From assembly GCA_002317135.1 (NCBI GenBank), contig DCIX01000025.1:258809-322808 (forward strand): a stretch of 64,000 nucleotides of DNA, in the 5' to 3' direction. Source of the DNA: Bacteroidales bacterium UBA1715. Lineage in GTDB: Bacteria; Bacteroidota; Bacteroidia; Bacteroidales; UBA1715. How positions within the stretch are numbered: position 1 is the first letter of the stretch; each line of letters begins with the position of its first letter. The translations under genes were made by a program, and so were the position numbers. The notes under the pieces are model-generated. The model made no database searches and had not been told where the DNA came from. It saw only the letters and a program-made list of their open reading frames with translations. This document shows positions 63,769 through 64,000 of this stretch, piece after piece.

Positions 63769-63802
63769 TTTGATTTTAACTCTAATATTTTTTGTACTTT
63801 TG
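63769..63802 (+). promoter_or_regulatory. Full Bacteroidota promoter for the sigma-54 activator gene
   Basis: TTTG (63769-63772), a 22-base spacer and TACTTTTG (63795-63802), followed 16 bases later by ATG 63819. Confidence 0.7.
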
Positions 63803-63818
63803 GACAAATTTCATTTGA

Positions 63819-64000
63819 ATGGATAGTAGGGTTCAATCGGTAAAACTAAACCTTGGGATTATAGGCAACTCTCCGCGGCTTAACAACGCCGTAGAGATTG
63901 CATTACAAATAGCCCCAACGAATCTTTCTGTGCTCATAGTTGGGGAAAGTGGTGTCGGAAAAGAAGCCTTTTCTCAAATCATTCATAAAAACAGTTTACG
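63819..64000 (+). CDS. Sigma-54-dependent transcriptional activator (partial, cut by window end)
   Basis: The first 60 codons are visible. IIGNSPRLNNAVEIALQIA leads to the AAA+ Walker A VGESGVGKEAF, the start of a sigma-54 interaction (bEBP) domain without an N-terminal receiver. It would activate sigma-54 promoters. The GAFTGA loop and DNA-binding end lie outside the window. Confidence 0.9.
   Translation, partial: MDSRVQSVKLNLGIIGNSPRLNNAVEIALQIAPTNLSVLIVGESGVGKEAFSQIIHKNSL

Overview
The window comes from a low-GC member of the Bacteroidota, most likely the order Bacteroidales. The evidence is the recurring TAnnTTTG -7 promoter box (sometimes with a TTTG -33 box about 19-22 bases upstream), the gldF/gldG pair, an UpxY-type antiterminator in front of a polysaccharide locus, and a two-gene atpZ/AtpI-like start of an ATP-synthase region. 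Menaquinone is probably made by the futalosine route (mqnD). No species can be named from the sequence alone.

Layout. 1-1045: a REP-like palindromic array around a RAYT (IS200-type HUH transposase-like) gene. 1103-5689: def, comEC-like, then mqnD and a GH13 amylase on the minus strand. 5784-15574: a ten-gene plus-strand run (gldF, gldG, hisF, hisIE, pepD, a secreted VWA protein, two unknown proteins, rsmI, tatD). 15575-21074: a minus-strand operon (proA, MurC-like ligase, dxs, small secreted protein, SpoU-family methylase). 21230-21955: yceD-rpmF. 22106-23153: a second RAYT with four copies of its own inverted repeat. 23159-25078: methyltransferase, bactofilin, atpZ, AtpI-like protein.

25.1-34.1 kb is an accessory island. 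It holds two adjacent candidate small RNAs, a stand-alone nuclease resembling CdiA C-terminal toxin domains, a broken Abi_2 gene, a RemB/Wzi-like outer-membrane protein, an internally deleted insertion sequence with both ends intact, and a complete three-gene Detocs-type anti-phage two-component system (DtcA sensor kinase, DtcB buffer regulator, DtcC receiver-nucleosidase effector).

34.4-57.8 kb is a surface-polysaccharide locus on the minus strand. In transcription order it contains the remnant of a tyrosine-kinase export regulator, upxY, rfbA-rfbB-rfbD-rfbC (dTDP-L-rhamnose), a nucleotide-sugar dehydrogenase, Wzx flippase, an iron-sulfur FrhB-like protein with a pyruvyl-transferase-family partner, acetyl/acyltransferases, three GT4 glycosyltransferases, a Wzy-like polymerase, an ATP-grasp TupA-like protein and a PssD/PssE glycosyltransferase pair. 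Two non-polysaccharide cassettes interrupt it: a DUF234-type ATPase between rfbC and rfbD flanked by 34-base direct repeats, and a STAS-like/HATPase pair between rfbC and ugd flanked by two fragments of the same regulator gene. Degraded acyltransferase and acetyltransferase genes lie at 38.5-39.1 kb.

58.2-64.0 kb holds tRNA-Glu(CTC), a distant copy of the second RAYT's repeat pair, kdsB, a CNNM/CBS protein, a MurG-like glycosyltransferase, a helix-hairpin-helix outer-membrane protein and the start of a sigma-54 activator. The most notable system is the Detocs locus; the least explained are the STAS-like/HATPase cassette and the RNA/nuclease junction near 25.3 kb.
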